From Pandoraea sp. (lineage in GTDB: Bacteria > Pseudomonadota > Gammaproteobacteria > Burkholderiales > Burkholderiaceae), in the NCBI GenBank assembly GCA_031291335.1, contig JARLJF010000082.1, positions 1 to 56,696 on the forward strand: a stretch of DNA of 56,696 bases, read 5' to 3'. The notes beneath the pieces are model-generated. The model saw nothing but the letters and a program-made list of their open reading frames with translations, did not search any database and was not told where the DNA came from. Shown piece by piece: positions 1 to 7,626 of the stretch. A program made the translations under genes and the position numbers. The first letter of the stretch is position 1. Every line of letters starts with the position of its first letter.

Positions 1-150
1 ACGCAGAGGCAGCTTGAGGCGCAGTTGACGCCACGGACGGAAGGGGATCGGGAGAGGGCGCGGCGCACGCCGCTGTTTGATTCGAGCGGGACAGAAGCCG
101 CCGAATAGGTCGAGAGACAGTTGGTGAAACATCGCAACCCCCAATCCCAT
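1..150 (-). CDS. partial small ORF at window edge, hypothetical
   Basis: A reading frame starts at ATG 150 (or in-frame ATG 132, preceded by a G-rich stretch) and stays open to base 1, giving about 50 codons of a basic, Pro/Arg-rich peptide. It lies about 100 bp downstream of, and on the same strand as, the ssDNA-binding-like gene, as expected for a further gene of a filamentous-phage operon. I recognise no family. The opposite strand also has an open frame ending at a TAG at base 106-108 that reads like a charged C-terminus, so the coding strand is not certain. Confidence 0.22.
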   Translation of the reverse strand, partial: MGLGVAMFHQLSLDLFGGFCPARIKQRRAPRPLPIPFRPWRQLRLKLPLR

Positions 151-249
151 CACGGCCGGTCAGCGGTGACGGTAAAAAGAATCTGGCGGGGGGCCGGATA
201 TGACTACAGGTTGTCGTCTTTTAGATAGGCGACGTGAGGTGAAGCAAAG

Positions 250-876
250 CTATGCGGCGGCAGCGGTAGTAGCCTTCGCAGCAGCGGTAGCCTTGGGAGT
301 CGCGGTCGGGCGGGCGTCACTTACGTAGGGATGCAACGCTACAATGCGCGGGACGAGGTTGCCATCCATCGATTGCGCCATGGCGAACTCTGCGAAGTAC
401 TCACCTTTGGTGGTGTCTTTGGCGACTTCGGGCAGTGGCACAGTGCCGACAACGGATCGAAGGCCATCGCTCGTCTCTTGCCGGATGACGCATTGCGCTG
501 TTCGCATGTCGTAAGGGCGACCGGTCTTGCTTGATATGCCCTCGCGTCTGACGACGCTGAGGATGGTGAGCTTTTGCTTTTGGGCGGGTGCGGTCGGGCT
601 AGCACCGTTTGCGTAAGGCTGTAACGCAAGAATGCGCGGGACAAGCTGGCCGTCAAAGGCTCGTCCAAAGGCGAATTCCGCAAGGTACTCGCCTTGGGTC
701 GCATCTTTGACTACGTCGGGAAGCGTGACGGTGCCAACAACGGCGTCCTCACCTTCGCTCGTCGTTTGCCAGAGGATGCATTCCGCGATGCGCATGTCGT
801 AAGCACGGCCGGTCTTGATGGATACGCCTTGGCGTCGGGTGACGTCGAGGATGGTGAGCTTTTGTTTGCTGGACAT
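250..876 (-). CDS. tandemly duplicated inovirus G5P-like ssDNA-binding protein
   Basis: A 208-residue protein made of two copies of one domain of about 85 residues (roughly 4-88 and 100-184), a short linker, and an Ala/Thr-rich tail (185-208). Both copies carry KLTIL.V.R..G.S.KTGR.YDMR and end in LVPRI.AL.PY. The SxKTGxPYxxR element resembles the small OB-fold ssDNA-binding proteins (gene V/G5P type) of filamentous phages, which coat replicated single strands and normally act as dimers of a single-domain chain. The start at 876 is chosen because a good RBS (GGCGGAG) precedes it; an upstream in-frame start would add about 73 unrelated residues and run through the operator region. It is divergent from a phage-type repressor. 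The G5P assignment is by motif memory only; the duplication is seen directly. Confidence 0.6.
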   Translation of the reverse strand: MSSKQKLTILDVTRRQGVSIKTGRAYDMRIAECILWQTTSEGEDAVVGTVTLPDVVKDATQGEYLAEFAFGRAFDGQLVPRILALQPYANGASPTAPAQKQKLTILSVVRREGISSKTGRPYDMRTAQCVIRQETSDGLRSVVGTVPLPEVAKDTTKGEYFAEFAMAQSMDGNLVPRIVALHPYVSDARPTATPKATAAAKATTAAAA

Positions 877-907
877 AAAGACTCCGCCTGTATGAAGTTG
901 CGGTGAC

Positions 908-949
908 GAGACAAAAGTGTCTCCAAAACATCTTAGTGACACATGTGTC
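908..949. promoter_or_regulatory. paired dyad operators between ssDNA-binding-like gene and repressor
   Basis: Two inverted repeats share a GACA/TGTC core: GAGACA-AAAG-TGTCTC (908-923, perfect 6-bp arms) and GACACATGTGTC (938-949, perfect 12-bp palindrome, nearly extended by one further pair). Their centres are 28 bp apart. They sit in the divergent intergenic region immediately upstream of the XRE repressor and the duplicated ssDNA-binding-like gene, where a lysogeny-type repressor would bind. Binding is inferred. Confidence 0.55.
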
Positions 950-974
950 CCACGTATATGGGAAGCGTCCGAAT

Positions 975-1334
975 ATGAATTCAGTTGGAGAGCGATTGCG
1001 AGAGGAACGTCGACGCCTTGGCCTGACACAGGATCAATTAGCGTGTCTCGCAGGCGTAACGCGAAGGGCTCAAACGAGGTACGAAACAGACGCAAACAGT
1101 GCGAGTTCGACGTACTTTTCGGCAGTAGCCGAAGCCGGCATTGACGTTCTGTACGTGCTGACAGGCAAGCGCGCTGTCCCTGTGCAATCGACGCTGACTA
1201 ATGAGGAGCTTGCCCTGCTGGACAACTACAGGCATAGCTCTCGCGAAGACCAAGCCGCACTTCGGAGGATGGGACTTGCTTTGTCGAAACCATCCTCAAG
1301 CAGGCAGCGAAATGGAACGACCGGTGGAGATTAG
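975..1334 (+). CDS. XRE-family phage-type transcriptional repressor
   Basis: A 119-residue protein with an N-terminal XRE/Cro-type helix-turn-helix (GERLREERRRLGLTQDQLA, residues about 4-60). A C-terminal part (LTNEELALLDNYRH..) is typical of small prophage regulators. It should bind DNA as a dimer and control the divergent gene and itself; two dyads in the shared intergenic region are candidate operators. ATG 975 is used because the HTH begins right after it; a longer in-frame start at 903 would read through both operators. The family is confident; the phage link rests on the neighbouring ssDNA-binding-like gene. Confidence 0.8.
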   Translation: MNSVGERLREERRRLGLTQDQLACLAGVTRRAQTRYETDANSASSTYFSAVAEAGIDVLYVLTGKRAVPVQSTLTNEELALLDNYRHSSREDQAALRRMGLALSKPSSSRQRNGTTGGD

Positions 1335-1491
1335 GCGTACCGCCGAAATCATTCCCTTCAAGAAAAGGGCATAGCAGGCCAGTTGCCCGCCAACAGCGAT
1401 CAAACGCGCAAAGATTCTGCGACGGTGTCCCGTCGTTAGCCAGTTTTGCAAAAGTGCCCCCCACTTTACTTTCAATGATGGAGACATTCAT

Positions 1492-2004
1492 ATGGTCTGG
1501 GGGGCGCTCGCTCTATTTTTTCTAGTCATCGTTGCCGCGACACTGTCGAAACTCGCTGGACGCAAAGTTCGTGGCACTGGTAGTGCAATTGATGCATCTG
1601 CGTACTACGCGGTAAAGCCGCTAACTACTGCCGAACAAGCATTCTTTCGGCTCCTTGAAAACAGCTTGCCTGGCTACGTGATCTTGGCTCAGGTGGACGT
1701 CAAGAGGATCGTGAGAACAAAGCGAAGCAAGAGCCACCAGCATTTCAATCGAGTGGCACAGCTTTCACTGGACTACGTGATATGCCGCCGTGATTTTTCA
1801 GTTGTCGCGGCGGTCGAGTTAGACGATCCATCGCATGACCGACAACGACAGAAAACTCGCGACGAGAAGAAGGACGCCGTGATGAAGGCCATCAACGTGC
1901 GTCTCGTGCGATTCGACGTCAGACGCTATCCGTCTGAAATGGACGTTCGGAAGCAATTGCTTGGCGAAAAGGACTACGCAGAAAGCCAGTCGGTGGCCGC
2001 GTAG
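1492..2004 (+). CDS. membrane-anchored DUF2726 family protein
   Basis: A 170-residue protein with one N-terminal hydrophobic segment (residues about 3-20) followed by a DUF2726-like domain: PLTTAEQAFFRLLENSLP, then VILAQVDVKRIV and a VVAAVELDDPSHD...RDEKKDAVMKAINV segment. The last part resembles the acidic, lysine-containing core of restriction-endonuclease-like folds, so a nucleic-acid role is possible, but the family function is not established. The start has GGAG upstream. It follows the repressor by about 160 bp on the same strand. The 1335-1491 gap shows no other gene. It is probably cargo of the island. Confidence 0.6.
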   Translation: MVWGALALFFLVIVAATLSKLAGRKVRGTGSAIDASAYYAVKPLTTAEQAFFRLLENSLPGYVILAQVDVKRIVRTKRSKSHQHFNRVAQLSLDYVICRRDFSVVAAVELDDPSHDRQRQKTRDEKKDAVMKAINVRLVRFDVRRYPSEMDVRKQLLGEKDYAESQSVAA

Positions 2005-2298
2005 TGAAATGCGAGGGTGAATACGGAATTAGCTAACGCCGAGCTTGGTCTCTTTTTCTCTTATTACTTATGCCCGTTATTCAATTCAAGAGACGCTCAC
2101 TTATTGCTCGTCTGCTCAGGATGCTCTCGCGGAAGAGGCGCTGCCGCGGACGGCTTCTAGGACACTTGGATCGCGCGAAGACATACTACGATCCCAAGCA
2201 GTTTCGTCGTCGCACATAGCACGAAGAGCACAACCGATATTCTTCAGCCAATGTCGCAGTGAAACGGCCCACCGCCATTGGATGGGCCGCAATCAAAG

Positions 2299-2601
2299 CT
2301 ATCTCACCAGTCGCGGTTTCTCGCCCCGCTTCGACGCGTGAATAATGACCCGGGGGCCCATCAATGTGTCCGTTGCCACCATCGCTTCCGCGAACGTATC
2401 GAAGTAAATCGCGTGCTCAGGGCCGGACACATGCGCTCGCCTGATTTCTCCAGCCGCCTCGTCCCAGGCGTAACCAAGGTACTTCTTGTACTCGTGGAAC
2501 CAGACCACATGCCCTTCACGCGCCAACGACTTGGGGAGGTTCAGTCCGCCTTGACCGTCGCTTCCTCCATTCTTTCCGCCGTTGTCATTTGAATCGCTCA
2601 T
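2299..2601 (-). CDS. hypothetical protein with Gly/Asp-rich N-terminus
   Basis: A 100-residue protein starting at ATG 2601, with GGAGACTTTG just before it. A low-complexity N-terminus (SDSNDNGGKNGGSDGQGG) precedes a compact domain with GHVVWFHEYKKYLGYAWDEA and MGPRVIIHASKRGEKP. There is no signal peptide or membrane segment. I do not recognise the family. The strong RBS and protein-like composition argue that it is real. It stands alone on this strand between the DUF2726 gene and the toxin-antitoxin pair. The 2005-2298 gap to its left holds nothing I can support. Confidence 0.5.
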   Translation of the reverse strand: MSDSNDNGGKNGGSDGQGGLNLPKSLAREGHVVWFHEYKKYLGYAWDEAAGEIRRAHVSGPEHAIYFDTFAEAMVATDTLMGPRVIIHASKRGEKPRLVR

Positions 2602-2687
2602 CAAAGTCTCCTTAGATGTGGGTGGATTTAGCCGCGCTAACGACTGAATCCATCATCGCAGGAGTGCCGAGCCTTGCGTTTCAGTAA

Positions 2688-2876
2688 CTTCCGAATATCC
2701 CCGCCTATGCGTCGACACTCGAAACGTTTCGACGCGCTGCGAAAACGTTCGTGACGTATGACTGGCAAATGATGAAACGGCTCAACCGAAAGTGCTTAGA
2801 CGATCCGCAGAGAGTCTTCAATTTGAGCCGAAGACGCAACTATCGACAACGAGGCAGAGATGGCAAACGGATCTGA
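2688..2876 (+). pseudogene. possible gene remnant in the 2602-2917 gap
   Basis: This 316-bp gap contains a 63-codon open frame ending at TGA 2874-2876. Its first ATG is only at 2769 (35 codons), with no RBS. The translation is protein-like (TFRRAAKTFVTYDWQMMKRL, then an Arg-rich end) and begins directly after an in-frame TAA, as expected for a decayed gene fragment. I cannot name a parent family. It could also be chance. Confidence 0.2.
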
Positions 2877-2917
2877 GAGCCCGCCGCGACTAGGCTTTTG
2901 ACCCTCTTCCGCCGCCG

Positions 2918-3316
2918 TCACCTAATCAACTTCATCCCGACGACCTTGGAGGCCATCACGTCGAACGTTGCCGTGTATTCGCACTGGGCGACGTGCCCGG
3001 ACCGTTCGATTAGGCAGTCGGCGAAATCCGCCTTGTCCGACGCCGCGAAAACACGAAGAGCCTTTCGTACCGTGTCCGCCCCTTCGATAACCAGTTGCTT
3101 TGTACTCACCATGGATTCGATGATGTTCTTAATCTGATCGCGCTCGACGCTGTAGCACCGCCCGAGCACCCACACCACCTCGACCAGTGCGATCTGCGAA
3201 ACGTAGCCAGGTTGGTCTGCTGACAGTGACTCCATGAGCGCTGTGGCCTTCTTCGCCTGCGTGACGTCATCCTGCGCGAAGTAACGAACCAGCACATTCG
3301 TGTCCAATCCGATCAT
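2918..3316 (-). CDS. vapC: PIN-domain toxin, VapC family
   Basis: A 132-residue PIN-domain protein, presumably a Mg2+-dependent endoribonuclease toxin. The acidic residues of the fold are visible: D5 in MIGLDTNVLVR, the glutamate in LVEVVWVL, the aspartates in SDKADFADCLI, and D118 near the C-terminus (TATFDVMAS). The length is typical. Its ATG overlaps the stop of the antitoxin gene by 4 bp, the usual translational coupling of vapBC operons. The pair lies on the tRNA-bordered island, where such modules often act as stabilising cargo. The RNA target cannot be told from sequence. Confidence 0.87.
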   Translation of the reverse strand: MIGLDTNVLVRYFAQDDVTQAKKATALMESLSADQPGYVSQIALVEVVWVLGRCYSVERDQIKNIIESMVSTKQLVIEGADTVRKALRVFAASDKADFADCLIERSGHVAQCEYTATFDVMASKVVGMKLIR

Positions 3317-3558
3317 CGTGCGCAGGCCCCTTGCTCAGCGATGGCACGATTCATGTCCTCAATTGAAACCGGCTTGGCGGGCTTCTTCACGATGCCCTTC
3401 AACGAGGCAAGCGAGCGCGTAGCTGGATAGACCTCATACCGCCCCGTTTCCTCGTTAAAGCTGAATTCAATCCGGTCCCCGGACTCCAGGCCAAGCTGGT
3501 TGCGCACGTCTACCGGAATCGTGACTTGGCCTTTCGACGTAATGGTTGCTGCTGTCAT
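3313..3558 (-). CDS. vapB: AbrB/SpoVT-type antitoxin, VapB family
   Basis: An 81-residue protein with an N-terminal swapped-hairpin AbrB domain (ATITSKGQVTIPVDVRNQLG, GDRIEF, residues about 3-47) and a C-terminal segment (KPVSIEDMNRAIAEQG) of the kind that inserts into a PIN toxin. It should neutralise the downstream toxin and autorepress the operon. ATG 3558 has GGAGGA at good spacing. A perfect dyad lies 18 bp upstream. It overlaps the toxin start by 4 bp. Confidence 0.85.
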   Translation of the reverse strand: MTAATITSKGQVTIPVDVRNQLGLESGDRIEFSFNEETGRYEVYPATRSLASLKGIVKKPAKPVSIEDMNRAIAEQGACAR

Positions 3559-3575
3559 GATGTTCCTCCAATAAT

Positions 3576-3593
3576 CCTTACTTTAGTGTAAGG
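3576..3593 (-). promoter_or_regulatory. dyad operator of the vapBC operon
   Basis: Perfect inverted repeat CCTTAC-N6-GTAAGG just upstream of the antitoxin start. AbrB-type antitoxins usually bind such palindromes to autoregulate, so this is the likely VapBC binding site. No clear -10/-35 pair could be fixed. The rest of 3594-3819 shows no gene I can support. Confidence 0.5.
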
Positions 3594-3819
3594 AGGTGCA
3601 GAATGCAAGCACGCAGGAACAGCGGATTCGGGTCGGGCATCTGGTAGCGGTAGACGTGGGTCGTTTTCATGGGAGGGGGCAACTCTGTGACCAAAACATG
3701 CCCACAACTCCTGTCGAATGACGAAAAATGATGAGAAAATGCAGCCAACTAGAGGATGGCTGTCACTGCAAGTCATTGATATGAATGCATTTTCTCTTTC
3801 ATCTATTTCAAGGCCGCAA

Positions 3820-3866
3820 GACTCATAATCCCTTGGTCGCTGGTTCGAACCCAGCACGGCCTACCA
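3820..3866 (+). other. 3' fragment of a CAU-anticodon tRNA: probable right attachment site
   Basis: These 47 bases match the anticodon loop (CTCATAA), variable loop, full T arm (GCTGG-TTCGAAC-CCAGC), 3' acceptor strand and ACCA end of a tRNA. The pattern CTCATAAT....TTGGTCGCTGG is what I know from tRNA-Ile2(CAU). The D arm and the 5' anticodon stem are missing, and bases before 3820 do not pair in the anticodon stem. A hexamer AGGCCG at 3811-3816 is complementary to the acceptor end but is probably chance. A 3' tRNA fragment next to phage-like and toxin-antitoxin genes is the classic scar of integrase-mediated insertion; the intact tRNA would lie left of the window. Confidence 0.75.
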
Positions 3867-3879
3867 AGCAGTAAAGAAA

Positions 3880-3911
3880 AGCCCTTGACGGTGACGTCAA
3901 GGGCTTTTTTC
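3880..3911. terminator. bidirectional terminator, originally of the tRNA
   Basis: Perfect 11-bp stem AGCCCTTGACG / CGTCAAGGGCT with a 4-nt loop and a run of T on the right. An A-rich stretch on the left makes it usable from the other side too. It sits 14 bp after the tRNA 3' end and 49 bp after the stop of the leftward agmatine deiminase gene, so it likely serves both. Confidence 0.85.
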
Positions 3912-3959
3912 ATATTCGGCGATGCCGAACCGCAAGGGATAACGTCAGCACGCGTCGCG

Positions 3960-5093
3960 TCAAGCAGGTTGCTGCTGCGTAGTGCAATGAATGCCGCCCC
4001 CACCGCCGGCGATTCCGTCGATGTTTAGTTGCACGATCTCTCGTTTGGGGAACAGATCGCGTAGCTTGTCTCGTGTACTCCTATCGGTCTGTGTGTCGCC
4101 GAATTGCGGCGCGATGACGGCGCCGTTGCACACGTAGAAATTGATGTACCCGGCGGCAAACGCTTCCGACTCGTAGGCGCTGCGTACACGATTCGGGCCG
4201 GGCAACACGATCACTCGCAGCTTGCGGCCAGCAGCGTCCGTCGACTGACGCAGGATGTCGAGATGGCGTACCGTCACGGCATGGTCATAAGACGATGTGT
4301 CGTTATCCAGATGAGCGACCACTACGCCGGGCTGCGCAAATCGCGCGTAGAAATCGGTGTGGCCATCGGTAATGTCCTTTCCAGCGATTCCTGGCAACCA
4401 GATAATCTTGCGCACCCCCAGAAGGCGCCGTAATTCCGTCTCACACGCGGCTTTGCTGACGCCCGGGTTTCGGTTCCGGTTGAGCGCGCAACTCTCTGTA
4501 ATGATGGCTGTGCCGTCACCGTCCACCTCGATGCCGCCGCCTTCAAGCACTAGCGACGTCTTGAGCGCGCGTTCTCCGGCCCGTCGAGTGACGAAGTCGG
4601 CCACCTTGGCGTCGTCGGCGTGGGCTTGTTTTCCGCCCCAACCATTGAAGTTGAAGTTGACGCCCGCCTTTTCGCCACTCCGTGTACGGACAAACACGGG
4701 GCCCGTATCCCTTATCCAGAGATCGTCGATGGGCTGCACGATCAGGTGCACCGAGTCGCCACACATGCGCTGGGCGACGTCGTAGTCTTCCTCGCGCACC
4801 AGCATGTTGACGGGCTCGAAGCTACCAATGGCCTTCGCAATGCTGGCCAGCCCCTCGCGCGCTGCCCGTTGCAGACGATGGCCCCAGATAGCCTCGCTCG
4901 GGCCGAACGCCATCCACGTCGCCGCGTGGCGCTCACCCTCATCCGGCATGACCCAGTCAGAGGCATTGCTGCCCAAGTTGCCGGTAGAGGACGCATTCGC
5001 ATTGCCGACCAGGCGACCGCCCACTGAGCCCGCGAACAAGGTCGTCCCCGTTGCCACCAAACCCCTTTTCAAAAAACCTCGCCTTGTTTGCAT
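3960..5093 (-). CDS. Tat-exported agmatine deiminase / peptidylarginine deiminase-like protein
   Basis: A 377-residue member of the PAD_porph (agmatine deiminase) family, which hydrolyses agmatine to N-carbamoylputrescine and ammonia. ATG 5093 is used because a twin-arginine signal follows at once (MQTRRGFLKRG, then a hydrophobic segment ending near ANA), placing the enzyme in the periplasm. Family motifs are MPDEGERHAATWMAFG, DDLWIRDTGPVF, LEGGGIEVDG, DGHTDFYARF and the C-terminal GGGGGIHC, whose Cys (about residue 370) is the expected nucleophile. A divergent LysR gene lies about 160 bp away. A Tat signal is unusual for this enzyme, so the substrate could be an exogenous guanidino compound. 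Confidence 0.85.
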   Translation of the reverse strand: MQTRRGFLKRGLVATGTTLFAGSVGGRLVGNANASSTGNLGSNASDWVMPDEGERHAATWMAFGPSEAIWGHRLQRAAREGLASIAKAIGSFEPVNMLVREEDYDVAQRMCGDSVHLIVQPIDDLWIRDTGPVFVRTRSGEKAGVNFNFNGWGGKQAHADDAKVADFVTRRAGERALKTSLVLEGGGIEVDGDGTAIITESCALNRNRNPGVSKAACETELRRLLGVRKIIWLPGIAGKDITDGHTDFYARFAQPGVVVAHLDNDTSSYDHAVTVRHLDILRQSTDAAGRKLRVIVLPGPNRVRSAYESEAFAAGYINFYVCNGAVIAPQFGDTQTDRSTRDKLRDLFPKREIVQLNIDGIAGGGGGIHCTTQQQPA

Positions 5094-5255
5094 TGCCCCA
5101 TTCTCTTGATGATTGCCGCACGACTTCGCCCTCAAGTGATCACTTGTCCGCTGGCGAGTCTGGCAGTTCACGCAGTTTGAGGTGCATTACCGATAATGAA
5201 AAACGAGATTTATTGCTACTATTGATCAATTTTTCTCATATCTGTGGGGATGACG

Positions 5256-6167
5256 ATGACCCGCCAGCGAATTCCGTCACTCAAGTTGCTGATGGGCTTT
5301 GAGGCTGCCGCCCGTCATGGAAACTTCTCGCGCGCGGCGGACGAGTTGCACGTCAGCCAATCGGCGATCAGCCATCAGGTGCAGCAACTGGAAGAGGAAG
5401 TCGGCCAACCGCTGTTTCGGAGAGTGGGGCGCGGCGTGGAGCTGACGGTGGCTGGCGAGGTGCTGCAGCGTTGCGTCCAACGCTCGGTGGGGGCGTTGCG
5501 CAGCGGACTGGGCCGCATTGCAACGTATCTTGATCCGGGGCTTGTCGTTATCGCCGGGCCGGCGCAATTGCTGCATGGCTGGCTGATTCCTCGTATCGAT
5601 CAACTGCTGGCGCGCAACCCGGCGCTTTGTCCGATGTTCTCGACGGATGAGTCGGCGCGGTATATCGACGAGACAGACATCGACATCGCGATCGGCGACC
5701 GGCCGCTGCAGCAAGGCGGGTTAATGGAGGTGCCTTTCCTGAGAGACGAGTGGGTGATCGTCGCGAATGAGGTGTTGGCAGCGCGATTGGCTGACGTTGC
5801 CTTCGCACAGCATGCCGAGCATGCTTCGCTGATCTGTCTCGAGGAGAGCTTTACGCGCGACGACACGGCTGCGCTCTTCCGCAATCAACTGGCACCGTTT
5901 CGCAAACATGCCATCTATGACGACGAACGTCTCCTGCTCGATGCAGCAATACGCGGTCGCGGTATCGCATGCCTCTCTCGGCTAGTCGCCGATGAAAGCC
6001 TGATGCAAGGACGTCTGCACATTCTCCCGGACTATCCATGCATCGAAGGCCCGACGTGGTGGGTATCGCGGGTCGCCGGCGAGCCACGCTCGCCGGTAGT
6101 GACCGATGTCTTCGACTGGTTGGTCGCGACCGCGCAGTCATTCAATGCAGACTTGGGATCAAGCTGA
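5256..6167 (+). CDS. LysR-family regulator, GcvA-like
   Basis: A 303-residue LTTR with an N-terminal winged helix (IPSLKLLMGFEAAARHGNFSRAADELHVSQSAISHQVQQLE) and a C-terminal effector domain of GcvA-like type (about residues 90-300). It probably controls the divergent agmatine deiminase gene. Three in-frame starts lie at 5244 (GTG), 5250 and 5256; I prefer ATG 5256 because GTGGGG then sits 6 nt upstream. Its 3' end overlaps the convergent MFS gene by 9 bp. Confidence 0.85.
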   Translation: MTRQRIPSLKLLMGFEAAARHGNFSRAADELHVSQSAISHQVQQLEEEVGQPLFRRVGRGVELTVAGEVLQRCVQRSVGALRSGLGRIATYLDPGLVVIAGPAQLLHGWLIPRIDQLLARNPALCPMFSTDESARYIDETDIDIAIGDRPLQQGGLMEVPFLRDEWVIVANEVLAARLADVAFAQHAEHASLICLEESFTRDDTAALFRNQLAPFRKHAIYDDERLLLDAAIRGRGIACLSRLVADESLMQGRLHILPDYPCIEGPTWWVSRVAGEPRSPVVTDVFDWLVATAQSFNADLGSS

Positions 6168-7514
6168 TGCCGTCTTCGCGTCGCGCCGACCGGTATTCGG
6201 CCCAACGCCCGGCTTTACCTGCAGCATAGCCAACACGCCCACTGCCGTTGCCACGGCCGTGGCGATAAACATCGACGAGTAGCCGTACTTCGCCGACAGA
6301 ATGCCGGCCAGCGTCGGTGCGAGCACTGCTGCGATGTTCGCGATGAAGTGCATCAGACCGCTGAACGTGCCCACGCGCGTCGGTGCCGTGTCGATCACCA
6401 CGGCCCAATACACCGAGTTCGGCAGAGCGTTGAGGGCGTTGCCCAGCGTCATCAGCGCGATCACGGCCCACACGCTCTGTGCTTGCGACACCATCAGGAA
6501 GCACAACGTCGTGCACGTCAGCGCGGCCGCCGCGAACCAGCTACGCGCGATCACCAGCTTGCCCGTCTTGCGATAGAGCCAGTCGGAAATGCGTCCGCCG
6601 AGCAGCACCGTCACGCAGGCGCCCGTCCACGGAATCATGCCGATGTACCAAAGCGACGACAGCGTGAAGTGGAACTCGTCGGCGAGATATTTCGGCGTCC
6701 AGGTCAGCAGCATGAAGTTCACGTAGATGAACGCGAAGTAGCCGATCGAGTTGAACACCAGTGTCTTGCTTTTGAAGAAGCTCCACCACGGCATATCGCT
6801 CGCTGCTGCGGCCGCCGTCGGAACGTGCGCCGGACGTCCCGCCTGAATCAGCGCCACCTCGGCCGCGTTCACGCGCGGATTGTCTTCCGGGCGGTTCGTA
6901 TAGACGCGCGCGAACAGAGCAATCAGCACGAAACCCGCCACGCCGAGCACGATATACATCGTGCGCCAGCTATCGGTGAGCAGCAGCAGACCTACGGCGA
7001 CCGGCGCCGTGAGCAGCGCGCCGAGCGGCGTGCTGAGCAGCCCGATCGACACGGCGAAGCCACGCTCCGACGGCGATGCCCACGCGGCCATCGTCTTGTT
7101 GATGATGGAGTAGGCCGGTCCCTCGGCAAAGCCGAACAACACGCGGATCGTTGCGAAGCCGGTCAGTGCCGAACCACCAAGCACGGCGATCCCGAGGTCG
7201 CCCGCCCAGATCATGGCAATGGCAAACGCCGACCAGGCGATGCCCGCAATCACCCACACCGTCTTGGCCCCGACACGGTCGGCCAATGCGCCGCCAAATA
7301 GCGCGCCGAACATATAGCCATAGCCGAAGTAGCCAAGGACTGCGCCCCAGCCCGCCCGGTCGAAACCGTATTCCGACGTGATCTGCGCCGCCGAGTACGA
7401 AATCGCACCCCGGTCGATGTAGTTCACGAGGGCGATCACCACGATCAGCGCGAATACCGCGAACCGGTATCGCGTTGCCCCGGCGGCCGGATGGCCCACA
7501 GTTGTTGGTTGCAT
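6159..7514 (-). CDS. MFS transporter, ACS (anion:cation symporter) family
   Basis: A 451-residue, 12-helix major-facilitator protein. The N-terminus FALIVVIALVNYIDRGAISY and the loop ALFGGALADRVGAKTVWV are typical of the ACS family, whose members import organic anions such as sugar acids or carboxylates. ATG 7514 has AGGAG upstream. It is divergent from the asparaginase gene across a 112-bp region with a dyad, so it probably imports an amide or amino-acid-derived substrate or exports the product. The substrate is not determinable here. Confidence 0.8.
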   Translation of the reverse strand: MQPTTVGHPAAGATRYRFAVFALIVVIALVNYIDRGAISYSAAQITSEYGFDRAGWGAVLGYFGYGYMFGALFGGALADRVGAKTVWVIAGIAWSAFAIAMIWAGDLGIAVLGGSALTGFATIRVLFGFAEGPAYSIINKTMAAWASPSERGFAVSIGLLSTPLGALLTAPVAVGLLLLTDSWRTMYIVLGVAGFVLIALFARVYTNRPEDNPRVNAAEVALIQAGRPAHVPTAAAAASDMPWWSFFKSKTLVFNSIGYFAFIYVNFMLLTWTPKYLADEFHFTLSSLWYIGMIPWTGACVTVLLGGRISDWLYRKTGKLVIARSWFAAAALTCTTLCFLMVSQAQSVWAVIALMTLGNALNALPNSVYWAVVIDTAPTRVGTFSGLMHFIANIAAVLAPTLAGILSAKYGYSSMFIATAVATAVGVLAMLQVKPGVGPNTGRRDAKTASA

Positions 7515-7585
7515 GACGTCTCCTAAGTGTTGATTTCCCTGCGAAGCACCCGATGCCCTTCGCAAACGATTGTCGATTATATATA

Positions 7586-7598
7586 ATGCACAATGCAT
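7586..7598. promoter_or_regulatory. dyad operator between MFS and asparaginase genes
   Basis: Perfect inverted repeat ATGCA-CAA-TGCAT overlaps the end of an AT-rich -10-like stretch (TATATAAT, 7580-7587) 29 bp before the asparaginase ATG. This suits a GntR/FadR-type regulator, and the adjacent downstream gene is one. Binding is inferred. Confidence 0.45.
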
Positions 7599-7626
7599 AT
7601 CAACTGAAATCAAAAACTTGTCCACC

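Noticed and set aside
1..108. Rightward open frame ending in a TAG at the window edge
   Set aside because: It reads like a charged C-terminus but has no context on that strand; listed only as an alternative to the leftward partial frame.
2045..2341. 98-codon rightward frame
   Set aside because: No RBS and it overlaps the better-supported gene at 2299-2601.
3555..4003. Two leftward open frames reading like small proteins (one beginning MLGSNQRPRDYESC)
   Set aside because: They are antisense translations of the tRNA 3' fragment and terminator; this peptide is a well-known annotation artefact.
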